Origin: Blastococcus sp. TF02A-35
GTDB taxonomy: Bacteria > Actinomycetota > Actinomycetes > Mycobacteriales > Geodermatophilaceae
Assembly (NCBI RefSeq): GCF_004571075.1
Contig: NZ_SPQP01000019.1
Location: forward strand, 1-64,000
DNA length: 64,000 bases
Reading direction: 5' to 3'
Both the position numbers and the translations under genes were made by a program. The notes under the pieces were generated by a model. That model searched no databases. It saw only the letters and a list, made by a program, of their open reading frames with translations, and had not been told where the DNA came from. Every line of letters starts with the position of its first letter. Position 1 is the first letter of the stretch. Positions 1 through 9,725 of this stretch are shown here, piece after piece.

Positions 1-135
1 CAGCACCGCGCTCCCCCACCGCTCGGCGACGCCGGGCAGGTCCGGCATCTCGTCGGTGAGGCCGGTCGCCAGCAGCAGCCGGCGCGCCCGCACCGCCGTA
101 CCGCCGTCCAGCTCGACCCGGAAGCCCCGGCCCGG
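1..135 (-). pseudogene. Fragment of a thioredoxin-reductase-like FAD/NAD(P) oxidoreductase
   Basis: Read on the minus strand, about 45 codons run in frame off the left edge. They include the family pattern RVELDGG, then RRLLLATGLTDEMPDLPGVAERWG, here broken as RRLLLATGLTDE and MPDLPGVAERWG. That is the segment leading to the central ATG motif of thioredoxin-reductase-like flavoproteins. The roughly 80-100 residues that should precede it, including the FAD-binding GxGxxG, are not recognisable upstream. That DNA becomes low-complexity and then the antisense of apt, although the frame stays open. I therefore think the 5' part is lost. A complete gene with an unusual N-terminus is less likely. 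The C-terminal part lies outside the window and cannot be judged. Confidence 0.5.
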
Positions 136-168
136 GGCCCGGCCGCAGCGCCCCGGCAAGCGCCGCCG

Positions 169-747
169 GTGACCGACCAGGCGGTGCAGCCGCTGGACGA
201 GCTGATCGCGGGCCTCACCGTCGACATCCCGGACCACCCGGAGCCCGGCGTCCTGTTCCGCGACCTCACGCCGGTGTTCGCCGACGGCCCGGCGTTCCGC
301 CGGGTCGTGGAGGGCCTGGCCGCGCCGGCGGGCGGTGACCCGCGGGCCGCCGCGGTGGCCGGGCCGGGGGAGCGCGACTTCGACGTCGTCGTCGGGGTGG
401 AGGCCCGCGGCTTCCTGCTGGCCGCCGCGGTCGCCCTGGAGGCCGGCGTGGGTGTCGTGCCGGTCCGCAAGGCCGGCAAGCTCCCGCGCGAGCGGATCGC
501 GGCCGACTACGCACTCGAGTACGGCACGGCGACCCTGGAGCTGCACGCGGACTCCATCCGTCCTGGCCAGCGGGTGCTGGTGGTCGACGACGTGCTGGCC
601 ACCGGCGGGACGCTGGACGCCGCGGTGCGGCTGGTCGAGCAGCTCGGGGGCGTCGTCACCGCGGTGGCGGTGGTCGTGGAGCTCGCCGCCCTGGGCGGCC
701 GGGAGCGGCTGGCCCCGCACGCCGTGCACGCCCTCTGGATCACCTGA
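169..747 (+). CDS. apt: Adenine phosphoribosyltransferase
   Basis: This 192-residue protein salvages adenine, converting adenine plus PRPP to AMP in the cytoplasm. The type I phosphoribosyltransferase PRPP loop VLVVDDVLATGGT lies at about residues 136-148. GVEARGFLLAAAVA (about 77-89) and the N-terminal PEPGVLFRDLTP are typical of Apt. The start is GTG at 169; no clear Shine-Dalgarno precedes it, so the exact start is not certain. Apt followed by rel is the standard actinobacterial order. The usual upstream neighbours secD-secF are not visible here; an oppositely oriented oxidoreductase fragment abuts instead. Confidence 0.93.
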   Translation: MTDQAVQPLDELIAGLTVDIPDHPEPGVLFRDLTPVFADGPAFRRVVEGLAAPAGGDPRAAAVAGPGERDFDVVVGVEARGFLLAAAVALEAGVGVVPVRKAGKLPRERIAADYALEYGTATLELHADSIRPGQRVLVVDDVLATGGTLDAAVRLVEQLGGVVTAVAVVVELAALGGRERLAPHAVHALWIT

Positions 748-826
748 CCGGACGCCGCCGGGCGGAGGACCCCCTGGCCGGGTGAGGCGCAGCGGTCGCA
801 CCCGGCGGTCGGGCACGCCGCCCCGC

Positions 827-832
827 TAGCAT
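827..832 (+). promoter_or_regulatory. Putative -10 element of rel
   Basis: TAGCAT sits 39 bases before the chosen GTG of rel and matches the actinobacterial TANNNT -10 pattern. No convincing -35 is visible. It would give a short leader that carries the GGGAG ribosome binding site. Confidence 0.4.
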
Positions 833-870
833 GGGGAGGGTCCCCCCTCCTCGAACCCGTGGGAGCAACC

Positions 871-3312
871 GTGGCCTCCGAAGCAGCCGCTGGCACGGCT
901 CCTGCGCGGCCAGGCCAGCCGACCGACGAGCTCGTCCCCGACGGGGAGGCTCCGGTCCGCATCCCGCTGCCCGAGCGCCCGGTGGTGCGCCGTCCGGACG
1001 ACGTCGGCGCGGAGCCGGTCGACCCGGAGTCCGGTGCGCCCCGCCGGAGGGTGCGCGACCGGCTGGCCCGGCGGATCGTGGCGGGGCAGCGCAGCGGCCT
1101 GGTGCGCCCGGTGCTGGAGCCGCTGGCCGCTCTGCACCGGCAGAGCCACCCGAAGGCCGACCTCGTCCTGCTCCAGCGGGCCTACGACGTCGCCGAGGCC
1201 GCGCACAGCAGCCAGCGGCGCAAGAGCGGCGACCCCTACATCACCCACCCGCTCGCCGTCGCCACCATCCTGGCCGGGCTCGGGATGGACACCACGACGC
1301 TGATCGCGGCCCTGCTGCACGACACCGTCGAGGACACGGGCGTCACGCTGGAGACGATCACCACCGACTTCGGGTCGGAGGTCGCCCACCTCGTCGACGG
1401 CGTCACCAAGATCGACCGGGTCAAGCTCGGCGACGCCGCCCAGGCCGAGACGATCCGCAAGATGATCGTGGCGATGGCCCGGGACCCGCGGGTCCTGGTC
1501 ATCAAGCTGGCCGACCGGCTGCACAACATGCGCACCCTGCGCTTCCTCCCGCCCGAGAAGCAGGAGAAGAAGGCGCGCGAGACGCTGGAGATCCTCGCCC
1601 CGCTGGCCCACCGGCTGGGTATGAACACCATCAAGTGGGAGCTCGAGGACCTCGCGTTCGCCACGCTCTACCCCAAGCGCTACGACGAGATCGTCCGCCT
1701 GGTCGCCGAGCGCGCGCCGTCCCGGGACACGTTCATCGCCGAGGTCACCTCGCAGGTCACCGAGCAGCTCAAGGCCGCCAAGATCGAGGCGGTCGTCACC
1801 GGCCGGCCCAAGCACTACTACTCGATCTACCAGAAGATGATCGTCCGCGGCCGCGACTTCACCGACATCTGGGACCTCGTCGGCATCCGGATCCTGGTCG
1901 ACTCGGTGCGCGACTGCTACGCGGCGCTGGGCATCATGCACGCGCACTGGCAGCCGGTGCCCGGCCGTTTCAAGGACTTCGTGGCCATGCCGAAGTTCAA
2001 CATGTACCAGTCGCTGCACACGACGGTCATCGGCCCGCAGGGCAAGCCGGTCGAGCTGCAGATCCGCACCCACGACATGCACCGCACCGCCGAGTTCGGC
2101 ATCGCGGCGCACTGGAAGTACAAGGAGAAGGCGCGGGCCGGCGGCAAGCCCAGCGCCGGCGAGTTCGGCGCCCCGGTCAAGGCCGGCTCGCCGGACGACA
2201 TGCTGTGGCTGCGGCAGCTGCTGGACTGGCAGCGCGAGGCGCAGGAGCCCGGCGAGTTCCTGGAGACCCTGCGCTACGACCTCGGTCCGCAGGAGGTCTT
2301 CGTCTTCACGCCGAAGGGCGACGTCGTCAGCCTGCCCGGCGGGGCGACCCCGGTGGACTTCGCCTTCGCCGTGCACACCGAGGTCGGCTACCGGACGATC
2401 GGCGCCCGCGTGAACGGGTCGCTGGTGTCGCTGGACAGCAAGCTCACCAACGGCGACGTCGTCGAGATCTTCACCTCCAAGTCGCCCACCGCCGGCCCGT
2501 CGAAGGACTGGCTGACCTTCGTCGGCTCGTCGCGGGCCCGGACCAAGATCCGGCAGTGGTTCACCAAGGAGCGCCGCGAGGACGCCGTCGAGGCCGGCAA
2601 GGAGGCCCTGACCCGCGCCATGCGCAAGGCGGGCCTGCCGCTGCAGCGGCTGCTGGGCGGCGAGGCGCTGTCCACGCTGGCCAAGGACCTGCGCTACGCC
2701 GACGTCACCGCCCTCTACGCGGCGGTGGGGGAGAACCAGCTGTCGGCGGCCTCCGTCGTCGAGAAGCTCATGGTGGCGCTCGGGGGCAGCGAGGGCGCCG
2801 CCGAGGACATCGCCGAGACCGCGATCCCGACCCGCCGGCCGGCGCCCCGCCGCAGCGCCAGCGGGGACCCCGGCGTCGTCGTCCACGGGATGACCGATGT
2901 GTGGGCGAAGCTGGCCAAGTGCTGCACCCCGGTGCCGGGCGACGCGATCCTCGGGTTCGTCACCCGAGGCGGCGGCGTGAGCGTGCACCGCACCGACTGC
3001 ACGAACGCCGGTGACCTGCAGAGCAAGCCCGAGCGGCTGGTCGAGGTCGAGTGGGGCAACCAGCCCGGTGCGATGTTCCTGGTCGCGATCCAGGTCGAGG
3101 CGCTGGACCGGCACCGGCTGCTCTCCGACGTCACCAAGGCGCTGGCCGACGAGCGGGTCAACATCCTCTCCGCGTCGGTGCAGACCAGCCGCGACCGCGT
3201 GGCGATCAGCCGGTTCACCTTCGAGCTGGCCGACCCCGCGCACCTGGGCGCGGTGCTCCAGACGGTCCGCAACGTCGACGGCGTCTTCGACGTGGAGCGC
3301 GTCACCGCCTGA
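871..3312 (+). CDS. rel: Bifunctional (p)ppGpp synthetase/hydrolase Rel (RelA/SpoT family)
   Basis: This is the stringent-response enzyme that makes and degrades (p)ppGpp, about 813 residues. In order: an HD hydrolase domain with intact HDTVED near residue 150; a synthetase domain with RFKD near 366 and ELQIRT near 395; a TGS domain beginning near [10 protein letters not shown] (about 475); a Cys-rich segment [10 protein letters not shown] (about 682); and a C-terminal ACT domain. The RxKD form of the synthetase motif is the one known from bifunctional enzymes, and both active sites look intact. I chose GTG at 871 because GGGAG (861-865) lies 5 bases upstream. An in-frame GTG at 859 would overlap that site. 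The gene directly follows apt, linking purine salvage with nucleotide signalling. Confidence 0.95.
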   Translation: MASEAAAGTAPARPGQPTDELVPDGEAPVRIPLPERPVVRRPDDVGAEPVDPESGAPRRRVRDRLARRIVAGQRSGLVRPVLEPLAALHRQSHPKADLVLLQRAYDVAEAAHSSQRRKSGDPYITHPLAVATILAGLGMDTTTLIAALLHDTVEDTGVTLETITTDFGSEVAHLVDGVTKIDRVKLGDAAQAETIRKMIVAMARDPRVLVIKLADRLHNMRTLRFLPPEKQEKKARETLEILAPLAHRLGMNTIKWELEDLAFATLYPKRYDEIVRLVAERAPSRDTFIAEVTSQVTEQLKAAKIEAVVTGRPKHYYSIYQKMIVRGRDFTDIWDLVGIRILVDSVRDCYAALGIMHAHWQPVPGRFKDFVAMPKFNMYQSLHTTVIGPQGKPVELQIRTHDMHRTAEFGIAAHWKYKEKARAGGKPSAGEFGAPVKAGSPDDMLWLRQLLDWQREAQEPGEFLETLRYDLGPQEVFVFTPKGDVVSLPGGATPVDFAFAVHTEVGYRTIGARVNGSLVSLDSKLTNGDVVEIFTSKSPTAGPSKDWLTFVGSSRARTKIRQWFTKERREDAVEAGKEALTRAMRKAGLPLQRLLGGEALSTLAKDLRYADVTALYAAVGENQLSAASVVEKLMVALGGSEGAAEDIAETAIPTRRPAPRRSASGDPGVVVHGMTDVWAKLAKCCTPVPGDAILGFVTRGGGVSVHRTDCTNAGDLQSKPERLVEVEWGNQPGAMFLVAIQVEALDRHRLLSDVTKALADERVNILSASVQTSRDRVAISRFTFELADPAHLGAVLQTVRNVDGVFDVERVTA

Positions 3313-3334
3313 CGACGGCGCGCCCGTGACGGTC

Positions 3335-3538
3335 TCAGCGGTCGTAGCTCTCCTGCAGGAACAGGGCGGTGAAGCGGTAGCCGCGCAGGTTGTCCTCCTG
3401 GTCTGCGGTTGGGCGGTGGCCCGACGCTTCGGCCTCGCGCATGTGCTGTTCCAGCCACGTGGCGCACTGCTCGGCGTAGGAGACCAGGGCGTCGACGGCC
3501 GCGCGCTCGACGGCGGGTGGCTGGGGGAAGTGCTGCAT
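3335..3538 (-). CDS. Small conserved-looking hypothetical protein, 67 aa
   Basis: A short minus-strand frame encoding MQHFPQPPAVERAAVDALV and onward, with balanced acidic, aromatic and polar residues (ATWLEQHMREAE, GYRFTALFLQESYDR). It is unlike the Arg/Pro/Ala-rich composition of shadow frames here. It looks helical, soluble and without a signal peptide. It converges on rel with only 22 bases between the stops. I do not recognise the family. Codon choice and composition make a real gene more likely than not. Confidence 0.6.
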   Translation of the reverse strand: MQHFPQPPAVERAAVDALVSYAEQCATWLEQHMREAEASGHRPTADQEDNLRGYRFTALFLQESYDR

Positions 3539-3930
3539 GGGGCCACCCTGCCCGATGACTGCAGTCGTCGATCGGGCACCGACCGTGCCGATGGTGAGGA
3601 CGGCCCATCGGGGGACCCGGGTCGGACGATGGCCACGTCCGTGATCCGGACGGGTGCTGCGTGCGGCGCGACCGCCCAGGGGATGCAGGGCAGCAAGCTG
3701 GGCGCGGTGGCACGAGCGTCCGCCCGCAAGGGGAGCTGATCAGCGCCTCCTCCTGCCAGGAGACACCGTCCGCCGACGGCCGGAGAGGAGCAGCGCCGCA
3801 GCGCGGCGTTCCCCGGCGCCGGCCGCAACCCCTCCGGCTCCAGGGTGAGTCGGCGCACGGGCCCCACGGAGGAGGGGGACCGGAGCACTCGTCGCACCGC
3901 AGCGTTGGGGCCCGCCGGGCAGGCCGCAGC
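3539..3930. other. Intergenic stretch with no recognised gene
   Basis: About 390 bases between the small minus-strand gene and the terminator behind the cyclophilin gene. Open frames here are Arg/Ser-rich and look like noise. I see only weak short hairpins and no tRNA or riboswitch signature. The left edge should hold the promoter of the 67-residue gene. The length is unusual for this otherwise compact region. Confidence 0.4.
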
Positions 3931-3971
3931 GACGAGAGCGCCGGTGCCCGTGGGGCGCCGGCGCTCTCGTC
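3931..3971 (-). terminator. Strong hairpin terminator behind the cyclophilin gene
   Basis: GACGAGAGCGCCGG (3931-3944) and CCGGCGCTCTCGTC (3958-3971) form a perfect 14-bp stem with a 13-base loop. It lies 15 bases past the stop codon of the minus-strand cyclophilin gene. There is no U-tract, as is common for actinobacterial terminators. Confidence 0.75.
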
Positions 3972-3986
3972 AGGTGGTGCTGCAGG

Positions 3987-4823
3987 TCAGACGACGGACA
4001 TGTCGGTGATGGTCACCGGGGTGTTCGGGGCGCCGTCGCCGGGGCCCTCGACGCCCTGCACGCCGCCCTCGGCGACCTTCTCCAGCACGCCCAGCCCGGC
4101 CTCGTCGATGGTGCCGACGACCGTGTACTGCGGCGGGAGGGTGACGTCGGTGAAGCAGAGGAAGAACTGGCTGCCCGTGGAGCTGGGCGCCGCCGTCTTC
4201 GCCATCGCGATCGTCCCGCGCGGGTACGTCGTCTCCGGCGTGACCTCCTCGGCGTATTTGTAGCTGGGGCCGCCGGAGCCCGAGCCGGTCGGGTCGCCGC
4301 ACTGCAGCAGGCCGAACGACTCCTGGGTCACCAGCCGGTGGCAGGGGGAGTTGTCGTAGAAGCCCTGCTCGGTCAGGTGTACGAAGCTGGCCGCGGCGCA
4401 CGGCGCCGTGGCGCGGTCCAGCGTCAGCGTGAGGTCCCCCTGGTCGGTGGCCATCAGCAGCGTCGCGGTGCCCTGCGTGGGGGTGGACTCCGGGGCGGGC
4501 GGGGTGCCGACGTCCTCCAGGTTCGGGTTCCCGCTCTCGTCGGGCAGGTACTCGCAGGTGACCGTGCCGTCGGGGTTGGTGGTGCGGGCGGCCGACGAGG
4601 TGGCGGACGGCGTCGTGGGGTCCGCGGCCTGGTTGTCGTTCTCGTCGTCGCCACCGAGGACGCCGGTGATCAGCAGGGCCGCACCGACCACCACGACGAC
4701 GGCGAGCGCGGTGAGGAGGATGCCCAGGTTGCGGCGGCGCTTCTTGGCCAGCTCGGCGCGGCGCTCCAGCTGCCGCTGCAGGTGGCGCTGCGCGGCCTCA
4801 CGCCGCTGCTTGTTCGTGGGCAC
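3987..4823 (-). CDS. Membrane-anchored cyclophilin-type peptidyl-prolyl cis-trans isomerase
   Basis: A 278-residue protein predicted to catalyse proline isomerisation in extracytoplasmic folding. It has a charged N-terminus (TNKQRREAAQRHLQRQ), one membrane segment at about 32-55 (LGILLTALAVVVVVGAALLI), an acidic Thr/Ser/Pro linker, and a cyclophilin domain from about 130 on, with FVHLTEQGFYDNSPCHRL, YPRGTIAMAKTA and GSQFFLCFTD. The frame stays open upstream to 5009. GTG at 4823 is preferred because GGAGGAG lies about 9 bases before it, and because upstream translation is Arg/Ala-rich. Topology is type II (N-terminus inside). The position next to rel matches Streptomyces order. Confidence 0.88.
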   Translation of the reverse strand: MPTNKQRREAAQRHLQRQLERRAELAKKRRRNLGILLTALAVVVVVGAALLITGVLGGDDENDNQAADPTTPSATSSAARTTNPDGTVTCEYLPDESGNPNLEDVGTPPAPESTPTQGTATLLMATDQGDLTLTLDRATAPCAAASFVHLTEQGFYDNSPCHRLVTQESFGLLQCGDPTGSGSGGPSYKYAEEVTPETTYPRGTIAMAKTAAPSSTGSQFFLCFTDVTLPPQYTVVGTIDEAGLGVLEKVAEGGVQGVEGPGDGAPNTPVTITDMSVV

Positions 4824-4896
4824 GGGTGCGAACTCCTCCGACGGACGGGTGAGCGGGGCGCGGCCGCGACGGGCCGCCCCCGCTGTTCGGGGAGCG

Positions 4897-4902
4897 AGTC
4901 TA
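4897..4902 (-). promoter_or_regulatory. Putative -10 element of the cyclophilin gene
   Basis: On the minus strand this reads TAGACT, about 74 bases upstream of the GTG at 4823. It fits the TANNNT pattern and leaves room for the GGAGGAG ribosome binding site. The divergent metallo-hydrolase promoter lies 54 bases away. Confidence 0.45.
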
Positions 4903-4956
4903 GGTGGCTGCGCTGGACGCTCCCTGGCAGCACCGGAGCACGCCGGGGCGCCCGCG

Positions 4957-4962
4957 TAACCT
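4957..4962 (+). promoter_or_regulatory. Putative leaderless promoter of the metallo-hydrolase gene
   Basis: TAACCT ends 6 bases before the GTG start at 4969, and no Shine-Dalgarno lies between. Transcription would begin at or next to the start codon. Confidence 0.5.
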
Positions 4963-4968
4963 GCACGG

Positions 4969-5652
4969 GTGCTCATCCGCTCGTTCCCCGCCGGCGCGTT
5001 CGGCACCAACTGCTACGCCGTCGCCTCCGGGCCGGGGCAGGAGTGCGTCGTCGTCGACCCCGGCATGGACGCCGTCGAGCCCCTCGCCCGCATGCTGGCC
5101 GAGGACGGCCTGAAGCCGGTCGCCGTCGTGCTCACCCACGGCCACCTCGACCACACCTTCTCCGTGCTCCCGGTCTGCGACGGCTACGACATCCCCGCCT
5201 ACCTGCACCCGCTGGACTCCGGGATGCTCAGCGACCCCGCCCGCTGGCACGGGCCGCAGCTCGCGCCGCTGATCACCGGCGTGCGGCTGCCCGACCCCTC
5301 CGAGGTGCGGTCGCTGGACGACGGTGAGGTGCTGTCGCTGGCCGGCGTCGACCTCACGGTCCGCCACGCACCCGGGCACACACAGGGCTCGGTGATGTTC
5401 TCTCTCGACCTGGGCGAGGCCCCGGGCCTGCTCGCCGGCGACGTGCTGTTCGCCGGCTCGGTGGGCCGGGTCGACCTGCCCGGCGGCTCCTGGGACGACA
5501 TGCTCCGGTCGCTGCGCGACGTCGTCCTGCCGCTGGAGGACGAGACGGTCGTGCTGCCCGGCCACGGCCCGGCGACGACGGTCGGCCGCGAGCGCGCGAC
5601 GAACCCCTACCTGGCCGAGGCCGCGAGCGCACCCAAGGGACGTGGACTGTGA
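4969..5652 (+). CDS. MBL-fold metallo-hydrolase (glyoxalase II-like)
   Basis: A 227-residue metallo-beta-lactamase-fold hydrolase. The metal-binding motif THGHLDH is at about residues 58-64, followed by the HAPGHTQGS segment and a C-terminal PGHGPATT. These are typical of the hydroxyacylglutathione hydrolase-like branch, but the substrate cannot be deduced. The GTG at 4969 appears leaderless. The stop overlaps the hisS start by four bases (GTGA), so the two are probably coupled. A hydrolase of this family upstream of hisS is common in actinobacteria. Confidence 0.87.
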   Translation: MLIRSFPAGAFGTNCYAVASGPGQECVVVDPGMDAVEPLARMLAEDGLKPVAVVLTHGHLDHTFSVLPVCDGYDIPAYLHPLDSGMLSDPARWHGPQLAPLITGVRLPDPSEVRSLDDGEVLSLAGVDLTVRHAPGHTQGSVMFSLDLGEAPGLLAGDVLFAGSVGRVDLPGGSWDDMLRSLRDVVLPLEDETVVLPGHGPATTVGRERATNPYLAEAASAPKGRGL

Positions 5653-6911
5653 GCGGCATGACCGCCCCCAAGGGCACCTTCGACACGCTGCCGCCGGACT
5701 CGGCGCGCTTCCTCGCCGTCCGCGACACCCTCACCGCGCCGCTGCGCCGGGCCGGCTACGGCTACATCGAGACGCCGGTGTTCGAGGAGACGGCCGTCTT
5801 CTCCCGCGGCGTCGGTGAGTCCACCGACGTCGTCACGAAGGAGATGTACACCTTCGAGGACCGGGGTGGCCGCTCGCTGACGCTGCGCCCCGAGCTCACC
5901 GCCGGGCTGATGCGCGCCTTCATCGAGCACCGCCTGCACGACGGCGCCCTGCCGGTGAAGCTGTGGAGCGTCGGGTCGGCGTTCCGCTACGAGCGCCCCC
6001 AGGCCGGCCGCTACCGGCACTTCACCCAGGTGGACATGGAGGCCCTCGGTACGGACGACCCGGCGCTGGACGCCGAGGTCGTCGCGCTGGGCGTGCAGGG
6101 CTTCCGCGACCTCGGGCTCACCGACTTCGAGCTGCTGCTCACCTCGCTCGGCGACGCCACCTGCCGCCCGCAGTACCGCGAGCTGCTGGTCGCCTACCTC
6201 GACAAGCTCGACCTCGACGAGGAGACCCGGCGCCGCGCGGCGATCAACCCGCTGCGGGTGCTCGACGACAAGCGGCCCGAGGTGCAGGCGCAGCTCGACG
6301 AGGCCCCGCTCATGGTCGACCACCTCTCGGACTCCACCAAGGCGCACTACGACGCCGTCCGCCAGCACCTCACCGACCTCGGGGTCACCTGGACCGAGGC
6401 GCCGCGGCTGGTGCGCGGGCTGGACTACTACACGAAGACGACGTTCGAGTTCGTGCACCACGGTCTGGGCGCGCAGTCGGCGATCGGCGGCGGTGGCCGC
6501 TACGACGGGCTGTCCGCGGCCCTCGGCGGCCCGGACCTCTCCGGGATCGGCTATGCCGTCGGCGTGGACCGGACGCTGCTGGCGGTGCAGGCCGAGGGTC
6601 TGGACGTCGGCGCCGTCGCCGGCGTGCAGGCGTTCGTCGTCCCGCTCGGGGCCGAGGCCAAGCGGCTCGCCGTGCGGCTGGTCGGGCAGCTGCGGCAGGC
6701 CGGCGTCTCCGCCGACACCGTCTACGGCGACCGCGGGCTCAAGGGCTCGATGAAGGCCGCCGACCGCTCGGGTGCCTCGCACGTCGTCGTCATCGGGGAG
6801 CGGGACCTGGCCGAGGGCGTGGGCCAGCTCAAGGACATGCGCACCGGCGAGCAGGTCGCGGTGCCGGTCGGGGCGCTGTTCGAGCGTCTTCGTGAAAGCG
6901 TGGGGGCATGA
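5649..6911 (+). CDS. hisS: Histidine--tRNA ligase
   Basis: A class II aminoacyl-tRNA synthetase of 420 residues that charges tRNA-His. Recognisable segments are [12 protein letters not shown] at the N-terminus, the motif 2 region [18 protein letters not shown], the histidine motifs [15 protein letters not shown] and GGGGRYDGL, and an anticodon-binding C-terminus ending LKDMRTGEQ. The GTG at 5649 overlaps the upstream stop. AAGGGA 8 bases upstream supports it; the in-frame ATG at 5658 is an alternative. The stop overlaps the next start as ATGA. Confidence 0.96.
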   Translation: MSGMTAPKGTFDTLPPDSARFLAVRDTLTAPLRRAGYGYIETPVFEETAVFSRGVGESTDVVTKEMYTFEDRGGRSLTLRPELTAGLMRAFIEHRLHDGALPVKLWSVGSAFRYERPQAGRYRHFTQVDMEALGTDDPALDAEVVALGVQGFRDLGLTDFELLLTSLGDATCRPQYRELLVAYLDKLDLDEETRRRAAINPLRVLDDKRPEVQAQLDEAPLMVDHLSDSTKAHYDAVRQHLTDLGVTWTEAPRLVRGLDYYTKTTFEFVHHGLGAQSAIGGGGRYDGLSAALGGPDLSGIGYAVGVDRTLLAVQAEGLDVGAVAGVQAFVVPLGAEAKRLAVRLVGQLRQAGVSADTVYGDRGLKGSMKAADRSGASHVVVIGERDLAEGVGQLKDMRTGEQVAVPVGALFERLRESVGA

Positions 6912-7897
6912 GCATGGAGCAGCGGCCGCTGGGCCGGACCGGCGCCGACGTCAGCGTGATCGGCCTGGGCACGTGGCAGCTGGGCGGTGACTGGGGCGAC
7001 GTCTCCGAGGACGACGCCGCCGACGTGCTGGACGCCGCCCTCGACGCCGGGGTCACGCTGCTGGACACCGCCGACGTCTACGGCGACGGCCGCTCCGAGG
7101 AGCGCATCCGGAAGGCGCTCGCCGCGCGGTCGGCCCGCCCGTTCGTCGCCACCAAGGCCGGCCGCCGCGCCGACCCGTTCGAGGCCGCCCAGTACACGCC
7201 GGAGAACCTGCGGGCGTGGGTCGACCGGTCCCGCCGCAACCTCGGCGTCGACACCCTCGACCTGGTGCAGCTGCACTGCCCGCCGCCGGCCGTCTACTCC
7301 GACCAGCGGGTCTACGACACCCTCGACGGACTCGTCGCCGACGGCTCGATCGCCGCCTACGGCGTCTCGGTGGAGACCGTCGAGGAGGGGCTGACCGCGC
7401 TGCAGCACCCGGGCGTGGCCACCATCCAGGTCATCCTCAACATCTTCCGGCGCAAGCCGCTGGAGGAGCTGCTGCCCGCCGCCCAGCGCGCCGGCGTCGG
7501 CATCCTGGCCCGCGTGCCGCTGGCCAGCGGCCTGCTGACCGGCAAGTACGACGAGTCGACGACGTTCCCCGCCGACGACCACCGCACCTTCAACCGCAAC
7601 GGCGAGGCCTTCGACGTCGGCGAGACCTTCGCGGGCGTGCCGTTCGACGTCGGGGTCGAGGCGGCCCGCGAGGTCGCCGCCATCGCCGGCGACGCCGTGC
7701 CCACCGCCGCCTTCGCGCTGCGCTGGGTGATCGACCAGCCGGGTGTCACCACCGTCATCCCGGGTGCCCGGAACGTCACCCAGGTGCGCGGCAACGTGGC
7801 GGCGGCGTCGATGGCCCCGCTGAGCGACTCCCAGCTCTCCGACCTCGAGCGGCTGTACGACGAGCGCATCCGCGCCCACGTGCACGACCGCTGGTAA
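6908..7897 (+). CDS. Aldo/keto reductase
   Basis: A 329-residue NADPH-dependent aldo/keto reductase with a TIM-barrel fold. The catalytic tetrad is visible: Asp and Tyr in [11 protein letters not shown], Lys in FVATKAGRR and His in LVQLHCPPP. The C-terminal NADP-binding part [16 protein letters not shown] is typical. ATG at 6908 overlaps the hisS stop. The substrate is unknown; coupling to hisS suggests nothing more than co-expression. Confidence 0.9.
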   Translation: MSMEQRPLGRTGADVSVIGLGTWQLGGDWGDVSEDDAADVLDAALDAGVTLLDTADVYGDGRSEERIRKALAARSARPFVATKAGRRADPFEAAQYTPENLRAWVDRSRRNLGVDTLDLVQLHCPPPAVYSDQRVYDTLDGLVADGSIAAYGVSVETVEEGLTALQHPGVATIQVILNIFRRKPLEELLPAAQRAGVGILARVPLASGLLTGKYDESTTFPADDHRTFNRNGEAFDVGETFAGVPFDVGVEAAREVAAIAGDAVPTAAFALRWVIDQPGVTTVIPGARNVTQVRGNVAAASMAPLSDSQLSDLERLYDERIRAHVHDRW

Positions 7898-7925
7898 CCG
7901 TTCTCCCCTCCAGGAAGGCTCCACC

Positions 7926-9704
7926 GTGCTCCGCACCCACGACGCCGGAACGCTGCGCGCGTCCGACGCCGGCTCCACCGTCACCCTCGCCGGCTGGGTC
8001 GCCCGCCGCCGCGACCACGGCGGCGTGGTCTTCCTCGACCTGCGTGACGCCTCCGGCTACGTGCAGGTCGTCGTCCGCGAGGAGGAGGCCCACCACCTGC
8101 GCAACGAGTACTGCGTGCTCGTCACCGGCGAGGTGCGCCGTCGTCCGGAGGGCAACGAGAACCCGGAGCTGCCGACCGGTGAGATCGAGGTGGCGACGTC
8201 GGAGCTGAGGGTCCTGTCGGCGTCGGCCCCGCTGCCGTTCCCGATCGAGACCGACCAGGCGGCGTCCGACGACGTCCGCTACAAGTACCGCTACCTCGAC
8301 CTGCGCCGGCAGGGCCCGGCCAAGGCCATCCGGCTCCGGTCGGAGATCAGCCGGATCGCCCGCGGCGTCATGGCCGGCCACGGCTTCACCGAGGTCGAGA
8401 CGCCGTCGCTGACCCGGTCCACCCCCGAGGGCGCGCGCGACTTCCTCGTGCCGGTCCGCCTGCAGCAGGGCAAGTGGTACGCGCTGCCGCAGTCGCCGCA
8501 GCTGTTCAAGCAGCTGCTGATGATCGGCGGCCTGGAGCGCTACTACCAGATCGCCCGCTGCTTCCGGGACGAGGACTTCCGCGCCGACCGGCAGCCGGAG
8601 TTCACCCAGCTCGACTTCGAGATGAGCTTTGTCGAGCGCGACGACGTGCTCGCCATCGCCGAGGACGTCGTCCGCGCGCTGTGGCGGGAGCTCGCCTCCT
8701 ACGAGGTGCCCGAGATCCCGCGGATGACCTACCGCGAGGCGATGGACCGCTTCGGCTCCGACAAGCCCGACCTCCGCTTCGGCATCGAGCTGACCGAGCT
8801 CACCGAGTACTTCGCGAGCACCCCGTTCCGGGTCTTCCAGTCGCCCTACGTCGGCGCCGTCGTGATGCCCGGTGGCGGGTCGCAGCCGCGGCGGGCGTTC
8901 GACGCCTGGCAGGACTGGGCGAAGTCGCGCGGAGCCAAGGGCCTGGCCTACGTGACCATCGCCGAGGACGGCACCCTCGGCGGCCCGGTGGCCAAGAACA
9001 TCTCCGACGCCGAGCGCGAGGGCCTGGTCGAGGCCGTCGGCGCGAAGCCCGGCGACTGCGTCTTCTTCGCCGCCGGCCAGCGCCGCTCGTCCCAGGAGCT
9101 GCTGGGCGCCGCCCGCAACGAGATCGCCAAGCGGCTCGACCTCATCGAGCCGGGCTCCTGGTCGTTCCTGTTCGTCGTCGACTTCCCGATGTTCGAGGAG
9201 ACCGAGGACGGCGACTGGACGTTCATGCACCACCCCTTCACCTCGCCCACCCCCGAGTGGCGGGAGCGGTTCGCCGAGGACAAGGGCGCGGCGCTGTCCG
9301 ACGCCTACGACATGGTGATCAACGGCAACGAGGTCATGAGCGGCTCGGTCCGCATCCACGACGCCGACCTGCAGGAGCGGGTGTTCGAGACCCTCGGCAT
9401 GTCGCGCGAGGAGGCCCGCGAGCGCTTCGGCTTCTTCCTCGAGGCGTTCGCCTACGGCCCGCCGCCGCACGCCGGCGCGGCGCTGGGCTGGGACCGGCTC
9501 TCGGCGCTGCTGAGCGGGGTGGAGTCGATCCGCGAGGTCATCGCCTTCCCGAAGACCGGCGCCGGGTTCGACCCGCTGACCGGTGCGCCGACGCCGATCA
9601 CCGACGCCCAGCGCAAGGAGGCCGGCATCGACGCCAAGCCCGAGGAGCCGGCCCTGCCCGGCCAGCCGGGTGCGCCGGGCCCCTCGAACCCGGCGAACGG
9701 CTAA
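7926..9704 (+). CDS. aspS: Aspartate--tRNA(Asp/Asn) ligase
   Basis: A 592-residue bacterial-type AspRS. It has an N-terminal OB-fold anticodon-binding domain ([19 protein letters not shown]), the class II core with [20 protein letters not shown] (motif 2), the GAD insertion, and the motif 3 region [11 protein letters not shown]. The GTG at 7926 has AGGAAGG about 8 bases upstream. Whether it also charges tRNA-Asn depends on GatCAB being present elsewhere, which cannot be seen here. Confidence 0.96.
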   Translation: MLRTHDAGTLRASDAGSTVTLAGWVARRRDHGGVVFLDLRDASGYVQVVVREEEAHHLRNEYCVLVTGEVRRRPEGNENPELPTGEIEVATSELRVLSASAPLPFPIETDQAASDDVRYKYRYLDLRRQGPAKAIRLRSEISRIARGVMAGHGFTEVETPSLTRSTPEGARDFLVPVRLQQGKWYALPQSPQLFKQLLMIGGLERYYQIARCFRDEDFRADRQPEFTQLDFEMSFVERDDVLAIAEDVVRALWRELASYEVPEIPRMTYREAMDRFGSDKPDLRFGIELTELTEYFASTPFRVFQSPYVGAVVMPGGGSQPRRAFDAWQDWAKSRGAKGLAYVTIAEDGTLGGPVAKNISDAEREGLVEAVGAKPGDCVFFAAGQRRSSQELLGAARNEIAKRLDLIEPGSWSFLFVVDFPMFEETEDGDWTFMHHPFTSPTPEWRERFAEDKGAALSDAYDMVINGNEVMSGSVRIHDADLQERVFETLGMSREEARERFGFFLEAFAYGPPPHAGAALGWDRLSALLSGVESIREVIAFPKTGAGFDPLTGAPTPITDAQRKEAGIDAKPEEPALPGQPGAPGPSNPANG

Positions 9705-9713
9705 CCCGGCTCG

Positions 9714-9719
9714 TAGGGT
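9714..9719 (+). promoter_or_regulatory. Putative leaderless promoter of the aminotransferase gene
   Basis: TAGGGT ends 6 bases before the ATG at 9726, with no Shine-Dalgarno between. It lies just after the aspS stop. Confidence 0.5.
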
Positions 9720-9725
9720 GCGGGC

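Noticed and set aside
826-3897. A 1023-codon minus-strand frame opposite rel
   Set aside because: It is the antisense shadow of rel, His/Arg/Val-rich with no motif; rel on the plus strand has all expected domains.
4824-5009. N-terminal extension of the cyclophilin to 5009
   Set aside because: Arg/Ala/Pro-rich, overlaps the divergent hydrolase gene, and the GTG at 4823 has a good GGAGGAG.
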